Source of the DNA: Isoetes taiwanensis
Lineage: Eukaryota > Streptophyta > Lycopodiopsida > Isoetales > Isoetaceae
NCBI GenBank assembly: GCA_021234155.1
Contig: JAJEKV010000051.1
Coordinates: 6,422,761-6,486,760, forward strand
Direction of reading: 5' to 3'
Length of the DNA: 64,000 nucleotides
A program made the position numbers and the translations under genes. The notes beneath the pieces were generated by a model. It was not told where the DNA came from, searched no databases, and saw nothing but the letters and a program-made list of their open reading frames with translations. Shown here one piece after another: positions 9,034 to 20,783 of this stretch (position 1 is the stretch's first letter; each line of letters starts with the position of its first letter).

Positions 9034-10023
9034 GAGGCGGAAAAATGAGGAGAGGGATGTGGAGGTGTTTGGATTCGGCGAGCCCTGGAACTTTGAGGCC
9101 GACACCACAGTGGAAGAAGTGCTATGTTTTAGCTACGAAGGTGCCGCGGTGATGACATAATCATTATGGATCAAACTTTGTCCACTCCGGTGATTTTGAA
9201 GAAAGCATCGCCCCGCAAGTATGTTGCCAAAAAGGATTCGCATAAAGCCGGACACTTATCCTCATCGTTCATTTTGCGGTTGGGAGCATTGTAGATCCCA
9301 AGCATCACTTTTACGTGTCCCTTGGCGTGGACAAGCTCGTCTCTCGGCTGCGGCATTTGCCAAATACTTGCGGTGCTTTGTGGTGTAAGACAAATTGGAA
9401 ATAGCACAATGGCGATTGCTGCTAAGAAAAGGTTGAATCTTTGGAAATAGCACAATGGCGATTGCTGCTAAGAAAAGGCTGAATCTTGAATAGACTCTGT
9501 GACGTTCCTAACCGACATGCCCTTAACCAACTGGACAAAACCGTCTAGAGCGTTTATGAGTAGTCGCTTCTACCCATTTATCTTGGGTGTCTCGGGGCAT
9601 GGGCAATCCGCGATCTCTCCTACTAAGACTATGCTCGTCCTCGAGCATCCAAGACTATGATTTAACCATGTATACCAGTGCCACTGTGATTACCAAGATA
9701 TCAAGACTATGCTATTACCCATGAATATATAGGCACCCATGGAGACTCGAACTCGAGACCGCTTTCGATACCAATTGTAGCGTTCCTAACCGACATGCCC
9801 TTAACTAACTGGACAAACCCGTCCTAGACGTTTATGAGTAGTCGATTCTACCCATTTATGCTAATTGTCTGGGGAATGCCCCACGTGCACATTTCAAGGT
9901 TCGAATACTCGGCGGTCTACCATGGGCTGGAATTCTGACTTCGGTGGTGGTTTATTTTTGGTTTTGAAGGTAAGGGAGAGGCGGAGTACAAAAAGCCGTT
10001 TTGGGGTTACATGTGGGACGTTA
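9034..10023 (+). pseudogene. Gene X copy 2 (degenerate, TRIM-interrupted)
   Basis: Start ATG at 9,034 (MRRKNEE...). Same structure as copy 1: ubiquitin-like start, damaged Walker A, 46-bp duplication, TRIM, then the segment up to the TGGGACGTTA junction. This copy has many more differences than copies 1, 3 or 4, and they pile up at CAG, CTG and CCGG places, so it cannot be translated over any length. Some of this may be base-calling error. Confidence 0.6.
9498..9936 (-). mobile_element. TRIM, copy 2 (eroded)
   Basis: Aligns with the element at 468-948. The first LTR (from 9,498) has lost about 40 bp near 9,595, and the end of the second LTR and the target duplication are blurred (…GGCTGGAATTCTGACTTC). 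Primer-binding-site region is still readable around 9,757-9,776. Confidence 0.75.
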
Positions 10024-11947
10024 GGGAGGATGGCCATTGGTCTTGCAAGAAAGTCCCACATATGACGTGGAAATTACCCTCTGCCGGACGTGGAAAAATG
10101 TTAAACGCGGGGAAAATGCCGGGCCGATGTGGAAGTGGAAAATGCTAAACGCAAATTCTTAGACTGAAGTTCCGCGCTGGCTGCTTACTACGGACCACGT
10201 GGCCCCCTTTCGCTTCTACCGCTATTTGGATGATCCGAGTGTTGCTTGGGATGATGGAGGTCCGCATTCTTTGACAAATAATGCATTGCTATTAAAAAAA
10301 ATGGTGATCTTACGTAACCATTTTCATGAATTAACTCTTGTGATTTTTAGTTTCTCTCAAGATAAATCTCTACATTTTTCAGATTTTGAGTCTACATTTC
10401 GTTTTAGAGTCTATAAACACGTAATGTAATACGATGGTAATACAAGATATAATGCCCTTTTATACATCAAGCAACTATGCATCACCAACCATGCATTCAA
10501 TACATATCTAATCGATCCGATATGCATCAAAAAGTAAAACATAGGTTTAACACATGTGGAGCAATATTGCTTGCAACACTTAATCATCATGGAAAATATT
10601 GGTAGAAATAAATAAGGTTGGCTAAATTGTTTACACATGGACTTCTAAATTGTTTACACATGGAATTCTTAGCAATTGGTTTCGAACAAGTAGGAACAAA
10701 TGAGAGAAGTGTAGACAACGAGGAATATACATTTCATTTTAGAGTCTATAAACACGAATGTACGATGGTAATACAAGATATAATGCCCTTTTATACATCA
10801 AGCAACTATGCATCACCAACCATGCATTCAATACATATACAGAATCAGTCAGATATGCATCAAAGTATTTTTTTTTGTCGTCCTTCAAAAAAAAAAAAAA
10901 AAAAAAAAAAAGATATGCATCAAAGTAAAACATAAGTTTAACACATGTGGAGCAATATCGCTTGCAACACTTAATCATCATGGAAAATATTGGTAAAAAT
11001 AATAAGGTTGGCTAAACTGTTTACACATGGAATTCTAAATTGTTTACACATGGAATTCTTAGCAATTGGTTTCAACAAGTAAGAACAAATGAGAATAGAA
11101 TAGAATAGAATATGATTTTATCGTCCCGGGTAGACAACCGGCCTATGGGACCCAAGTACAAAGAGAGAGCAGCAGAGAAGTGTAGACAATGAGGAATAAG
11201 GGTAAACAATAAGGAAAGAAATGGATTTGAATATATGCCTCTAGCTTGCAAGACCAAGGCTTTAATCAAGGACCCAAGGTGTAATTTTAAAAAACAGAGC
11301 ATCTATCAAGTCATTGGTCAAAGAAAAAGGGTTCTGTTTACGGCCAAACAGGGCCAGAATAATAGGGTTTGCGGCCAAACCAGCGACCAAGAACATGGTC
11401 GAATCTGTGTGGACAGGTGTAAACAGAGTCGGAAATGATTAAGGTAGCAAGCTTTGCAATTTAGGTTAAGGCAACAAGCCTTGACGCAAGGATAGATTTG
11501 GTTTGAATCCGGCTTCAACAGATTCTTATGGCTAGATCCAACAACAAGAGTCCTTATCTTTGGGTCAAGGCCCCAGTTACATGGCCCGATTCTGAGCAAA
11601 GGCTCTACTTTTGAGTAAAGCTCCCGTCTCTAGGACAAGCTGCAGGTTTTCAAGAACTGGACTGAGAATTAACATTCAAATTTAATAAGGTAACACAGCT
11701 CGAAGGCAACAGTGCTAAATTCTGCAAGGAAGAGACTAGACCAGGATGATGCTGGTGATGTCTTCTCTATCAGTTATTGATTTCTTACTTCTTTTGTACA
11801 AAAGAATTACAGGACTGCTAAAGTCATCCTATCCTTAGAATCTCATTCATTTACTCCAGAGTTGTCACCTACAGTATAGGAAAGAGTTAGCTGACTGAAG
11901 CAGCCGCATTCTCTGCATTCTCTGTGTCTTCTGCAGGTGTGTACTAG
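10024..11947. repeat. Upstream region of gene Y, copy 2, with tandem duplication and poly(A) mini-insertion
   Basis: Colinear with 1,034-2,938: the ~331-bp tandem duplication (about 10,390-11,100), the poly(A)-tailed insertion (10,868-10,910, 24 A), and the leader ending TTCTGCAG at 11,929-11,936. No gene otherwise. Confidence 0.75.
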
Positions 11948-14237
11948 ATGAAGCGGAAAAATGAGAATGTTGTGGAGGTGTTTGGATCTGGCGAGTCCTG
12001 GAACTTTGAGGCCGACACCTCAGTGGAAGAAGTGATCTCTTTTTTAGCTATGAAATTTACGGTGCCTTGTGATGACATGGTCATTATGGATCAAACTTTG
12101 TCCCCTCCACTGATTTTGAAGAAATCATCAGTCCTAAGTTCAGGGTGCAGGTATGTTGCCAAAAGGATTCACAAGCCAGACACTTATCCTCATCGTTCAT
12201 TTGCGGTTGGGAGCACTGTACATCCCGAGCATCACTTTTATGTGCCCCCTGACGTGGACGAGCTCGTCTCTCAGCTTGCAGCTGCCAAATACTGTGTGCT
12301 TTGTGGTGCAAGACAAAGTGGAAAGAGCACAATGGCGATTGCTGCCAAGAAAAGGCTGACTTGTGAAACAGATGCAGTGGTGGTTTATTTGGACAGTTTG
12401 AAGGTAAGGGAGAGCTGGAGTACAAGCCAGTTTTGGGGTTACATGTGGGACGTTATGCATGGAAAGTGCAACTACTTTTTCCCATCCAGACCTCCAGGAG
12501 AGGAATGCACAGATTGGAGCTTTAAATCTCTGTTTTTAAAAAATACTAGCTTATTTTTTAAAAACAGAGATTTAAAGCTCCAATCTGTGCATTCCTCTCC
12601 TGGAGGTCTGGATTTTTAATTGTGGACGAGGCTGATTCTTTGTTGAACGCCTCAAATGTTTGCCTTGATGAATTTTTTAGCACAATAAAAGAGTTGAAGA
12701 GTGGGATTGATGAATACAATCTGGCAGGGTTTTTGTTGGTTGGTGTTGAAACTGTGAAGGATCTCTTGCAAGATCAGTACCACATGCGGCGTAAGAATGC
12801 AGAGAAGATGAATCGTGTTAGACTCTCACCATTTTCCCATAGTTTTTATGTGGAGCCAACAAGGTTTTCCATACATGATATCCAACAGTTGCTAACACAA
12901 GCAAATTCTGAACAACCAGGGATGCCAATCGAAGTTGTACCAATTTCTACTTCTGTTTTTCAGATGACAGGTGGTCACAAGGGCTTAGTGGGGTCATGTT
13001 TAGAATACATGATGAATCAAAGTTTGTGGAGCTACAATCAATGGCTCCAGGCAGTAGAGTCCGAACTTAGTACATACATTTTTGGCCAACAAACCTATAA
13101 AAGGATCCTGACGGCATTCAAGAAGAATGCGGCCAATGAGAAGTTTGAACTTCTCCTTTCATTCCTTAGAGTAGGCAGTCGTAAATGTGATGATGAGATG
13201 ATGGTGGAACTCAGGGACCTTATTGCAGAAGGTATTCTGTTTGCAGAAAATGTGAAGGTGTTTGATGAGTACGAGGTCCGAATCTCTTCACCATTGCTTA
13301 GGTCTGCCATACTTCGACACTGCCACGTTACTAGTGAGACAGTTGCCTCACCTCCAGATCCCTTTGAGGTAGATCCTGAGTGGGTTCTTTTAGAAACCAT
13401 TAGAAGTTTGGATGGGGATACAATGTGCAGACCAGAATCTCTCAATGCATCAGGTGGGATATCTGAATATTCTTATCAATTTAATCGATTCACTAGAATC
13501 AAGGCCGTTCTCAAGCAAGCGTATCCGCTCATTGGAGCTAAGGTCCTTCCTGAAGGCAAGCAAGCTGTGGAGTACTTGGAGAAACGCAATACACAGGTAG
13601 CTTGTAACTATTTAATTTGTCAATCAATTCAGCTTCTGTTGCTGTAAAATTTAGGGGGTACGCAAAATTGTGTGAAAAATGCAACACTTGTTGTCTATCT
13701 AGACATCAAGGGAAATCATTAACTTTAGTTTATTAGTTCTAGCAGATATGCAAGAACATTCAAATGAAGGTTGTAACTGTACCTAACTCCCTCCCGAAAG
13801 CACATCCATCTTTTAAGTGATGCTACTATATGCCATGTCTGAACAAGAAAGCTTTAGGCTTCTGAAAGTCTTTGTTACTAATTGTTTTTTTGTAGGAGAG
13901 GCTCGACATCTTAGTGCGGGATGATGGTAATTTCGCCAAGTTCGGCTTCGCGTTAGTTGCGGATGACGATGTGCAGGGTCACATGTCAAGAGCTCTGCGG
14001 TATCACAGGGAGCATTCTGCCCAAGTATATGTGGTGAATTTTACCCTTCAGGATGAGCCACAGATGGTCGTTCCTGATCATGAGTCTATTATTTTTGTCT
14101 CGGTTCAATTCAACCCGAGTGGAGATCAAACAACAGCAAATGTCACTGTTGTCGACACCCAGGGACTTGTAGGAGCACGAGTTAAAAAATTGGAGTTGAA
14201 GCATTGGGATGGTAAGATTAGGTTTGACCATTTCTGA
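11948..14237 (+). CDS. Gene Y copy 2: CR-like protein (ubiquitin-like header, P-loop NTPase, REase-like C-terminus); best copy
   Basis: Exon 1 starts at 11,948. A ubiquitin-like header covers about residues 8-60; Walker A GARQSGKST is at residues 120-128. The palindrome at 12,485-12,612 causes a stop (12,617-12,619), and Walker B (LIVDEADSLL) is one frame over, continuing openly to 13,596. That part has TGGHKGLVG (about 12,967-12,993), a winged-helix-like stretch near 13,200-13,310 and a predicted switch to the last exon. Intron 13,597-13,895 is GT-AG and joins in phase. The last exon (13,896-14,237) reads ERLDILVRDDGNFAKFGFAL and ends DGKIRFDHF. Known CR/Crinkler proteins join a header, an NTPase and a nuclease-like domain, thought to be effectors or conflict proteins; function here is inference. 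Without the palindrome the gene would be close to intact. Confidence 0.65.
12485..12612. repeat. Perfect 61-bp-arm palindrome in gene Y (copy 2)
   Basis: Arms 12,485-12,545 and 12,552-12,612 around CTAGCT; identical to copy 1. Confidence 0.95.
13597..13895 (+). other. Intron of gene Y
   Basis: Donor CAG|GTAGCT, acceptor TTTTTTTGTAG|GAG, 299 bp, phase 0. It contains stops in all useful frames, and the flanking exons join to a continuous protein. The matching intron in copy 3 is 29,894-30,193. Confidence 0.8.
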
Positions 14238-15988
14238 AGTTGTTTGTGTGGATTTTTGTTGAAGTAGATTTTTGCTGAAGACTTCTGGAAATTACATTTT
14301 ATGTTTTAAGGATTGTGGTGTTGACTGACATGAGTATTATAGACCTGGTTTTAGTCCTTTATTTTTTCATATATTACTATGGGGTCATATGCGAAACTGT
14401 TCTAACCAGTCAGTTTCTTCTCAACAACATATGAAGTGTGTGTCTGCTTTATACCTCTTAGACCAAAACAATTCTCATACGGCTGTCCCAAACTCAGAGC
14501 AGGAATTGGAATTGAAGACATCCCAAACTCAGGGCAGGTGTTGGAGTTCTACATTGAATGAATTTGGCAGAGGTTTTTGTGGCAGATGCAATTTGAAGAA
14601 GACTTTTTTACCTGGTGCTTGCTTGTCGTTGTAGGTTTTGCTTTGGATTTGAGTTTTCAGAGATGTTGTCGAAATTACCACAGAGAATTAGGTCTTCAGT
14701 TATCCCCAAAACTGGAAAACCCAGATCCTAGAGGCTGCCGGCAGAAATTAATAAATGAAGGAATCGTAGCTGAGATTTCCAGCCTTTTAAATCTAAAGGG
14801 TCTTCACCAATTGAACATTGTTATTCGAGAGATAAAAATGAAGGCGTAACATCTGGGAAGCAAGCAGCAGCTCTAGTATAACGAGTTGCATCTTTGGTGA
14901 CATGGCAGCATTCTGCCATCATGTTGGCAATCTGCAGATGTGGCAATCCCTATGTGTTGAAAGATCATCTAGATTGTGTTTCTTTGAAAGTCAAGAGTGA
15001 CGTCCTTTGTGTCCATTAATTCTTCATAAAAATAAAACAAGTAAATTTGCTACAAAGCCCATTTATATTAATGACCGCTACGTTATCTAGGGGGGTGTTG
15101 AACAACAAAAGCAAGTCGCTGTTGGTGGCTGTTCATTTTCACCAACTTTTATGACCTTATGAGGTGGTAAGTGCGACAATTGGGCCTTTCCTTTTCTACA
15201 CCACCATGAGACTGTTCTCAACATATCAAGTAGAAAAAAGAAGGGGAATCAACAAACATTCAATGTTGTTCAGATGTAATCAGGTGGGGATAACAACATT
15301 TCCACAAATCTGAACAAGCCAAGTCCATTGCAAACATTGACATATACTTCATCTCGTTGCTACTCTGATTATGGTATACCTTCATCTCGTTGCCACTCTG
15401 ATTTATGGTATTATGGTATACCTTCTTTTATACCATCTTCACATTCCCTCCCCCATATATATATAACATGTAACTATTTAACACGGCTATATCTTCTTCA
15501 ATAACATTATGCATGGCGCGAGGGAGCATGCATGTGATGCGCCTACCTAAGCCCTTCGGACAATAACTGATTATACCTTGGATTGGAAGCAATGAACTAT
15601 GACATCTTTAAGTACTCCGGAAAAGATAATGCAGCCAAGCAGTTTCCAATCCAACCAACCCAATCAAGGCTTAAAGTTCTCTTGATTACAGTAGCCTTTA
15701 GAGGATAAATAAGTTCAAGAATATCATATATTTGGATAAAAAATCACAAATGTAAAGCTTTTAAGGATTTTTAAGATTTTTAAGGATTTTAAAGATTTTA
15801 AGGATTTGAAATTAAAAAAAACACGTTGGTGATGTAGATTGCCCGCTTTTGATCTCCCCTTCCAGAGAGATCATGCCGCCTAAACGCGTTGCTACTTCAA
15901 GCTCCCACAAACTTATCATACAACAGCAAAGCTACATTCATTCCATTGCACGACAATGTAATTGGACAATTAATTTTGTCCTCACGTC
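14238..15988. other. 3' region of gene Y and gene-poor DNA (copy 2)
   Basis: Likely 3' UTR first, with AATAAA-like ATAAAAATAAAAC near 15,027. A 90-codon frame at 14,577-14,849 begins inside it and is kept in part in unit 3, where an extra A breaks it; not called as a gene. Short direct repeats of TTTTAAGGATTTTTAAG lie at about 15,758-15,812. Confidence 0.4.
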
Positions 15989-16299
15989 CTAATTAGCCCC
16001 CCTCGGCTTCTTCATCCCCCTTGGTTCAATGTTGCCATCCACATTCTTTTCCCTCTTGTTAGCAAATACCGCTTGCTCATTCCCGTAACAAGAACCACAA
16101 TATGACAAAACAACACTAGAAGGGGCACTTGAAACTGAGCAATAACAGGCGCCACCAATATGAAAGCACAAAACAAAACGCAGATTTCTCTACATTTATC
16201 CAAAAATGTAGCAACACCATTACCAAAAATGAAAAAGGGCAAAATAGACTCCTGGCGTACATAAAAGGAAACATCGCCGCTATATCCGGCCGCCATCAC
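15989..16299 (-). CDS. Possible small membrane protein or 3' exon (copy 2)
   Basis: A minus-strand frame of about 95 codons has two to three strongly hydrophobic stretches (for example ICVLFCAFILVAPVIAQF and VPLLVLFCHIVVLVTG) and ends KRMWMATLNQGG. In unit 3 (32,311-32,658) the frame is longer on its 5' side and starts after an acceptor-like TTTTTCAAG, so it may be a last exon. Product not recognised. It could also be chance in T-rich antisense DNA. Confidence 0.3.
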
Positions 16300-16571
16300 G
16301 CCCCAAAATCCTTTTTATGCGGCGTGGATAAGGCTTGCCAAAATCAGCGCATGCGTAAATAACAACTTGAAAAAGAAGCATTTTAAAATGAGATGCTAAA
16401 GTGAGATTACAAAATAGTCTTTATAGACCAAGGTGAATGCAATAAGAAAAAGAGGGAGAAATTATCATGGACCTGATACTCTCTCAATCTCCTGCCTCCA
16501 TCATGTGGGGTTTGCATCTCAGTGATCATCCTCGTGCTTGCCCATGCAGGGGTTCACGTTTTTATTTATAG

Positions 16572-16713
16572 GCCAATATATGTCTTGTCTAACATTATAT
16601 GTGCTAGTGGTTTGCTTACGCTAGTTTCCACTTTTAAGACACGCCAATATATGTCTTGTCTAACATTATATGTGCTAGTGGTTTGCTTACGCTAGTTTCC
16701 ACTTTTAAGGCAT
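16572..16713. repeat. 71-bp tandem duplication
   Basis: The block beginning GCCAATATATGTCTTGTCTA is present twice in succession (16,572-16,642 and 16,643-16,713). Also in unit 3 at about 32,867-33,008. Confidence 0.85.
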
Positions 16714-18194
16714 GATTTCTTAAAGTTTGTCATTGAGTGGGCATCTTAAGTATTTCTTTCTGAATGGTGTGGATTTGTTCATTTAAAGGACATAAAGCCA
16801 TGTACAGTGGTGGGGGCAGGACCCATCTGGGTGTGTTGTATATTGTCCCATAAGCTACGGCTTCCTATGGTCGTTAATAATAATTCATTCATTCATTCAA
16901 AAAGAGGTAGATGAGCGCCTACTATATGAAATGAAGTGTTTCACTACTGGTAATGAAGTAGACACAGAACTTCCACTACATGACATTCAAATCATGATGA
17001 TTTGAATCTCTTGAGTCATCTCTTGATTCTTGACCTTGCTTTTCGTTCTTCCTTGTCCTTGCATTGGAGGAGTGCTTCCTTCTTGCATGTGTCCTTGTGA
17101 TCCCTTGTTCTTCGTTTCCACTTTTGGCCTGCTCTTTGTTCATTTCTATGTCCTTTGTTTTACCTTTTCTCCATCTCTCTGCGTTTATCTTCATCCATGG
17201 ACCATTAAATCCAACGTACTATGCCTAGAACGTTTCTTAAGTGGTAGTTGCAAAATGTTCCAGTGGCTAAGTGGTGGTAGCACTTGGCACCTTCTCTAGG
17301 GTTTGTGATATAGTTGCACTTCATTTGGAGCTTCAAATCTTCATAATACCAATCATCACAAATTTGGCATGCTTTCATTAACTTGCCACGAGCTTTGACA
17401 ATATACCTCCATCATTTCGTAGTGTCTCTCTCACCCTCGCTCCCTTGCCCCCATCATTTTGTAGTGTCTCTCTCACCCTTGCACTTGTCCTTCAGAGTCG
17501 CTTGGAAGAACTTAAGTAACGACATATTTCAAGTTGCAAATTTGCCTTTTTGCTATAGTTGTTTCTTGTAACTTGTGTTTCCTATATTAGCAAACAACAA
17601 ACATTCGAATCGTAAAGATTATAAGCTTTCATAAGTCTTGCTGACAACTAAGACATCCTCTAATTTCTAGCCACTATATTTTAGTCTCATTCTTAAAAAA
17701 GAAAAGCATGAACTGTTCTATTAGCATGGAAATCCTTGAACATAAAACTGTTCCAACTTGGTGTAGCTTCAGAAGTCGCTTAAATGGGAACTCCAACTGT
17801 CAAATTCCAAAGACCAAGAACAGGAGCAAGACTACAACTAAAACCAGCCGACAACAAATGTTACCATAGTCATTTTCAATAAAAGTTACACGATCATGAC
17901 CTCCTGCTTCATCAACTAAGGTCAGATGGAGAAGGAATGTTGTGCAAAGGAAGCTGATGGGCAACACGATGTCCAGGGACAAGCTTCTACTAGCCGGCCT
18001 AAAAGGGGGCCAAAGAAAGATTATGCTCAGATGGCTAAAGGCATCTAAAAGACAAGCTTTTTGCAGCAGAGGACTGCTGCAATGTCAAGAGGGAGGGAAT
18101 GCGATATGCCAAGGACGTGGTCCTTCAGCCTTCTTAGTCCAAAAACAGCCTCTATCTATTATCAACAAACATACATTGTAAAGATCATGTCCTA
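16714..18194. other. Gene-poor downstream region (copy 2)
   Basis: No gene is supported. Short features: a partly repeated CATTTCGTAGTGTCTCTCTC segment (17,413-17,477), and a weakly coding-like stretch at 17,940-18,181 with stops in each frame. Confidence 0.35.
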
Positions 18195-19180
18195 GCAGCA
18201 GTTTTTCAGACCCTGCAGGTAGTAGGAAAGGGTGAACCATGAGAAATGAAAGTGCTTAACCAAATATAATAAGTTCTATACATTTAATGGCTAGCTATAT
18301 TCTGTACAAAATGGTGTGGCCGCGCTATTATTGAACTAAGCTTGAGTTATTTCCTCTCCAAGTTATTCCCCCTCTTTGCTAACGACTTCCTATTTCAGCT
18401 GGAAAGACCTCGTCCTTGCTAATAACTTCCTATTTCAACTGGATCGTGGCCATATAGTCTTAATAAGACTACCTCCATACAGATGGTACAAGCACAACAG
18501 GTAAACAGGAATTCATAGTACTGGAATATATAAACTAAATGGATGTGTGTAATATGTAGTATCTACACAGCACAAGCACAGGAATCCTATAGTGAATAGC
18601 GCGGGCGCACCATTTGATACAATATAGGGCTTGCAAATGGCCTGTTTTAGGAACAAAGAGCATGCTTGAGCTAAGCTTAATTCAGTTCCCATTACTTGCT
18701 AATGAAAATAGTCCCCCTGTATTTTTTGAGGATCTCTTATTTGGCAGCAAACCAGAAATAGAAGTCACTAGCAAGTACCTGAAGCACACAAATCCTAAGC
18801 ATACTTATGCACATGAAGTAGGCATAGGGTTTTGTATACTCCCAGTATTTGCTAATGAGAATACCAAACTGTATTCTTTGAGGATCTCTTCTTTGACATA
18901 CCAGAATTAGAAGTTACTAAATAGATTTGTCAAACACAGTATCTACACAGCATATGCACAGGAATACTAAAGTGAATAGCGCGGGCGCACCATTTGATAC
19001 AATGTAGGACTGAAAATGGCATACCAGAATTTGAAACCACTAAATAGATGTGTCAATAAGTAGTAGCTACTTAGCACAAGCACAGGAATCGTATAGTGAA
19101 TAGCGCGGGCGCACCATTTGATACAATGTAGGGCTTGCAAATAAGCACAATTTCATTAAAATGGGAAAATAGCAGGAAAA
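18195..19180. repeat. Direct repeat of the ParB-like gene's start and upstream region
   Basis: From CAGCAGTTTTTCAGACCCTG the sequence matches 20,740-21,837, including the first ~15 codons of the ParB-like gene (minus strand) and the 125-bp repeats, but with one repeat unit fewer. The match ends near CAGGAAAAC. It marks the likely junction of the tandem amplicon. Unit 3 diverges at exactly the same left edge (34,496). Confidence 0.8.
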
Positions 19181-20783
19181 CATGACGAATATTGCGATCT
19201 CAGATGACCAATCAGGTCCACAAAGGGCTCCTTATAAATAGTGTTAGCCACAATATCGTTTACGTCACAACTGAGCTGCAGGTAGTCCTTGTCTTCCAGT
19301 GTACCAGAGAGAACTCTGCACATCCTGTACCCATAACTCAACTCAGCCTGCGACTCTGGGGTTCCAACCTTTGTGCAGACTATCCTTGCTGCATGGATGG
19401 AATGATTCCCGTTGATGATATAGAAGTTTGCATTTTCTAGGTCTTCCTCTCTCTGCCAATCAAGCAGTGTCCTCGTCTTTGGGTCGAATGGAACAACATC
19501 CGCAGGGGTAAACACGGGGTGCGGATTTGCTTTAAAGGAATGGCAGAGTGCTAGTATGTTCCTGGCTCCGTTTGCGTGTTGTCATGGTTGGTGGTCCTTC
19601 CACGCACTTAAAGATGTCTATCCTTTTGGCGAAGTTTATGCCAAGAGGGAAAAGATGGGAGTGATTTTGGATGCGCCTAACTGTCTCTTCTGCTAGCTTG
19701 ACTTCCTCGGCGCGGTCTATCTTCAAGCCCTTCGGGACCTCTACCCGGGGCATAGCAAGTTTTACCCTCTTTGCTGGACGATCTTCGGTGGCATTCGTAT
19801 CTTGTTGGCTCTCATCCAGATCACTTTGAGATCCAGACCTCCCTTCTGCTTTTTGCTTTGAACTCTCAGATCCAGACCTCCCTTCTGCTTTTTGCTTTGA
19901 ACTCTCACCACGCTTTGCCTTCGGATTCTTTCCTTTAACTGCAGCTGTTGGAGCTACTGAAGATACTGGTGGTACTCTCGATTGCTTCTTTCCCTTGTAT
20001 CTTTTACGGTTCCCCTGAACCTCAGCCTTCCTTTTGTGTGCATTTTCACCTGTATCTGTTTCCTCGCCGGTTTTACTTTCTGATTCCACCTCGACATCTT
20101 CATCTTCAAACTGATCCCTCTCCACCATCTGATTTGGAGCCCTCTTGTGTAAATCTCTCTGAGCTTGTAGCCATGCAGTATTCATGACATTAGGCGCGTT
20201 CTTATTTAATAAAGCACGCCTAACGAAAGACACGAGGTTCTTCTTCCCCTCCAGCACAGATCTAAGAGTTTGAAAAGCTTTGAGGATATCTTCTGGACCC
20301 TCGATACCGGAATCCGCCAATGAGGTATACGCTGTCAGGGGCCAACCATAGTTTCTTGCAGATGCTTTATGATTCGTCTTGGAATCTTCCATGAGGGACG
20401 ACTCGTATTTTTGGAAGTCAAACACGAAGCACAGAATCTTATAATCGACGGTGTCCTCTACCGCGGACAAAGAAAGAACTCTAGCCGCTTCGTTTCTATT
20501 TTTACGAAGTCTCATGTTGAGGATGATGCCCAAGCGAGAGACCTCCGAGGCTGTCCACTTTATTGACAAGAAGACAAAGTTCTCTTTCTTTTATCTCCAA
20601 AGGCCTCAACGCCTTTCTCGCATGGTATAGCTCTAACGCACTACCGGATGAGCATACATATTTGTGTTCTTGTCTGTTGACACGGCGTGATGTGCCGACA
20701 AATGCGGTTGGAGGTGCAAAGACCTCATTTAAACCGAGCAGCAGTTTTTCAGACCCTGCAGGTAGTAGGAAAGGGTGAACCAT
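19156..20783 (-). CDS. ParB/sulfiredoxin-like domain protein with basic linker (frameshifted)
   Basis: Start ATG at 20,783 (MVHPFLLPAGSEKLL). Parts in order: an N-terminal region of unknown fold reading through KYESSLMEDSKTNHKASARN; a charged, Lys-rich linker with a repeated 13-residue unit (SSKQKAEGRSGSE); and a C-terminal domain (19,156-19,560) with FYIINGNHSIHAARIV. That segment resembles the ParB-like GHHR loop (ivdGhhRleAa), with Asn-His-Ser for His-His-Arg, so catalysis or DNA/CTP binding may differ. Frame changes are needed near 20,550-20,700 and near 19,575, so this copy is damaged or misread. Not recognised as a named plant gene; the ParB-like call is inference. Confidence 0.45.

Noticed and set aside
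14389-14849. Two frames (81 and 90 codons) downstream of gene Y as extra exons
   Set aside because: Gene Y already ends at a stop before them; unit 3 breaks the second with one extra A; 3' UTR is the simpler reading.
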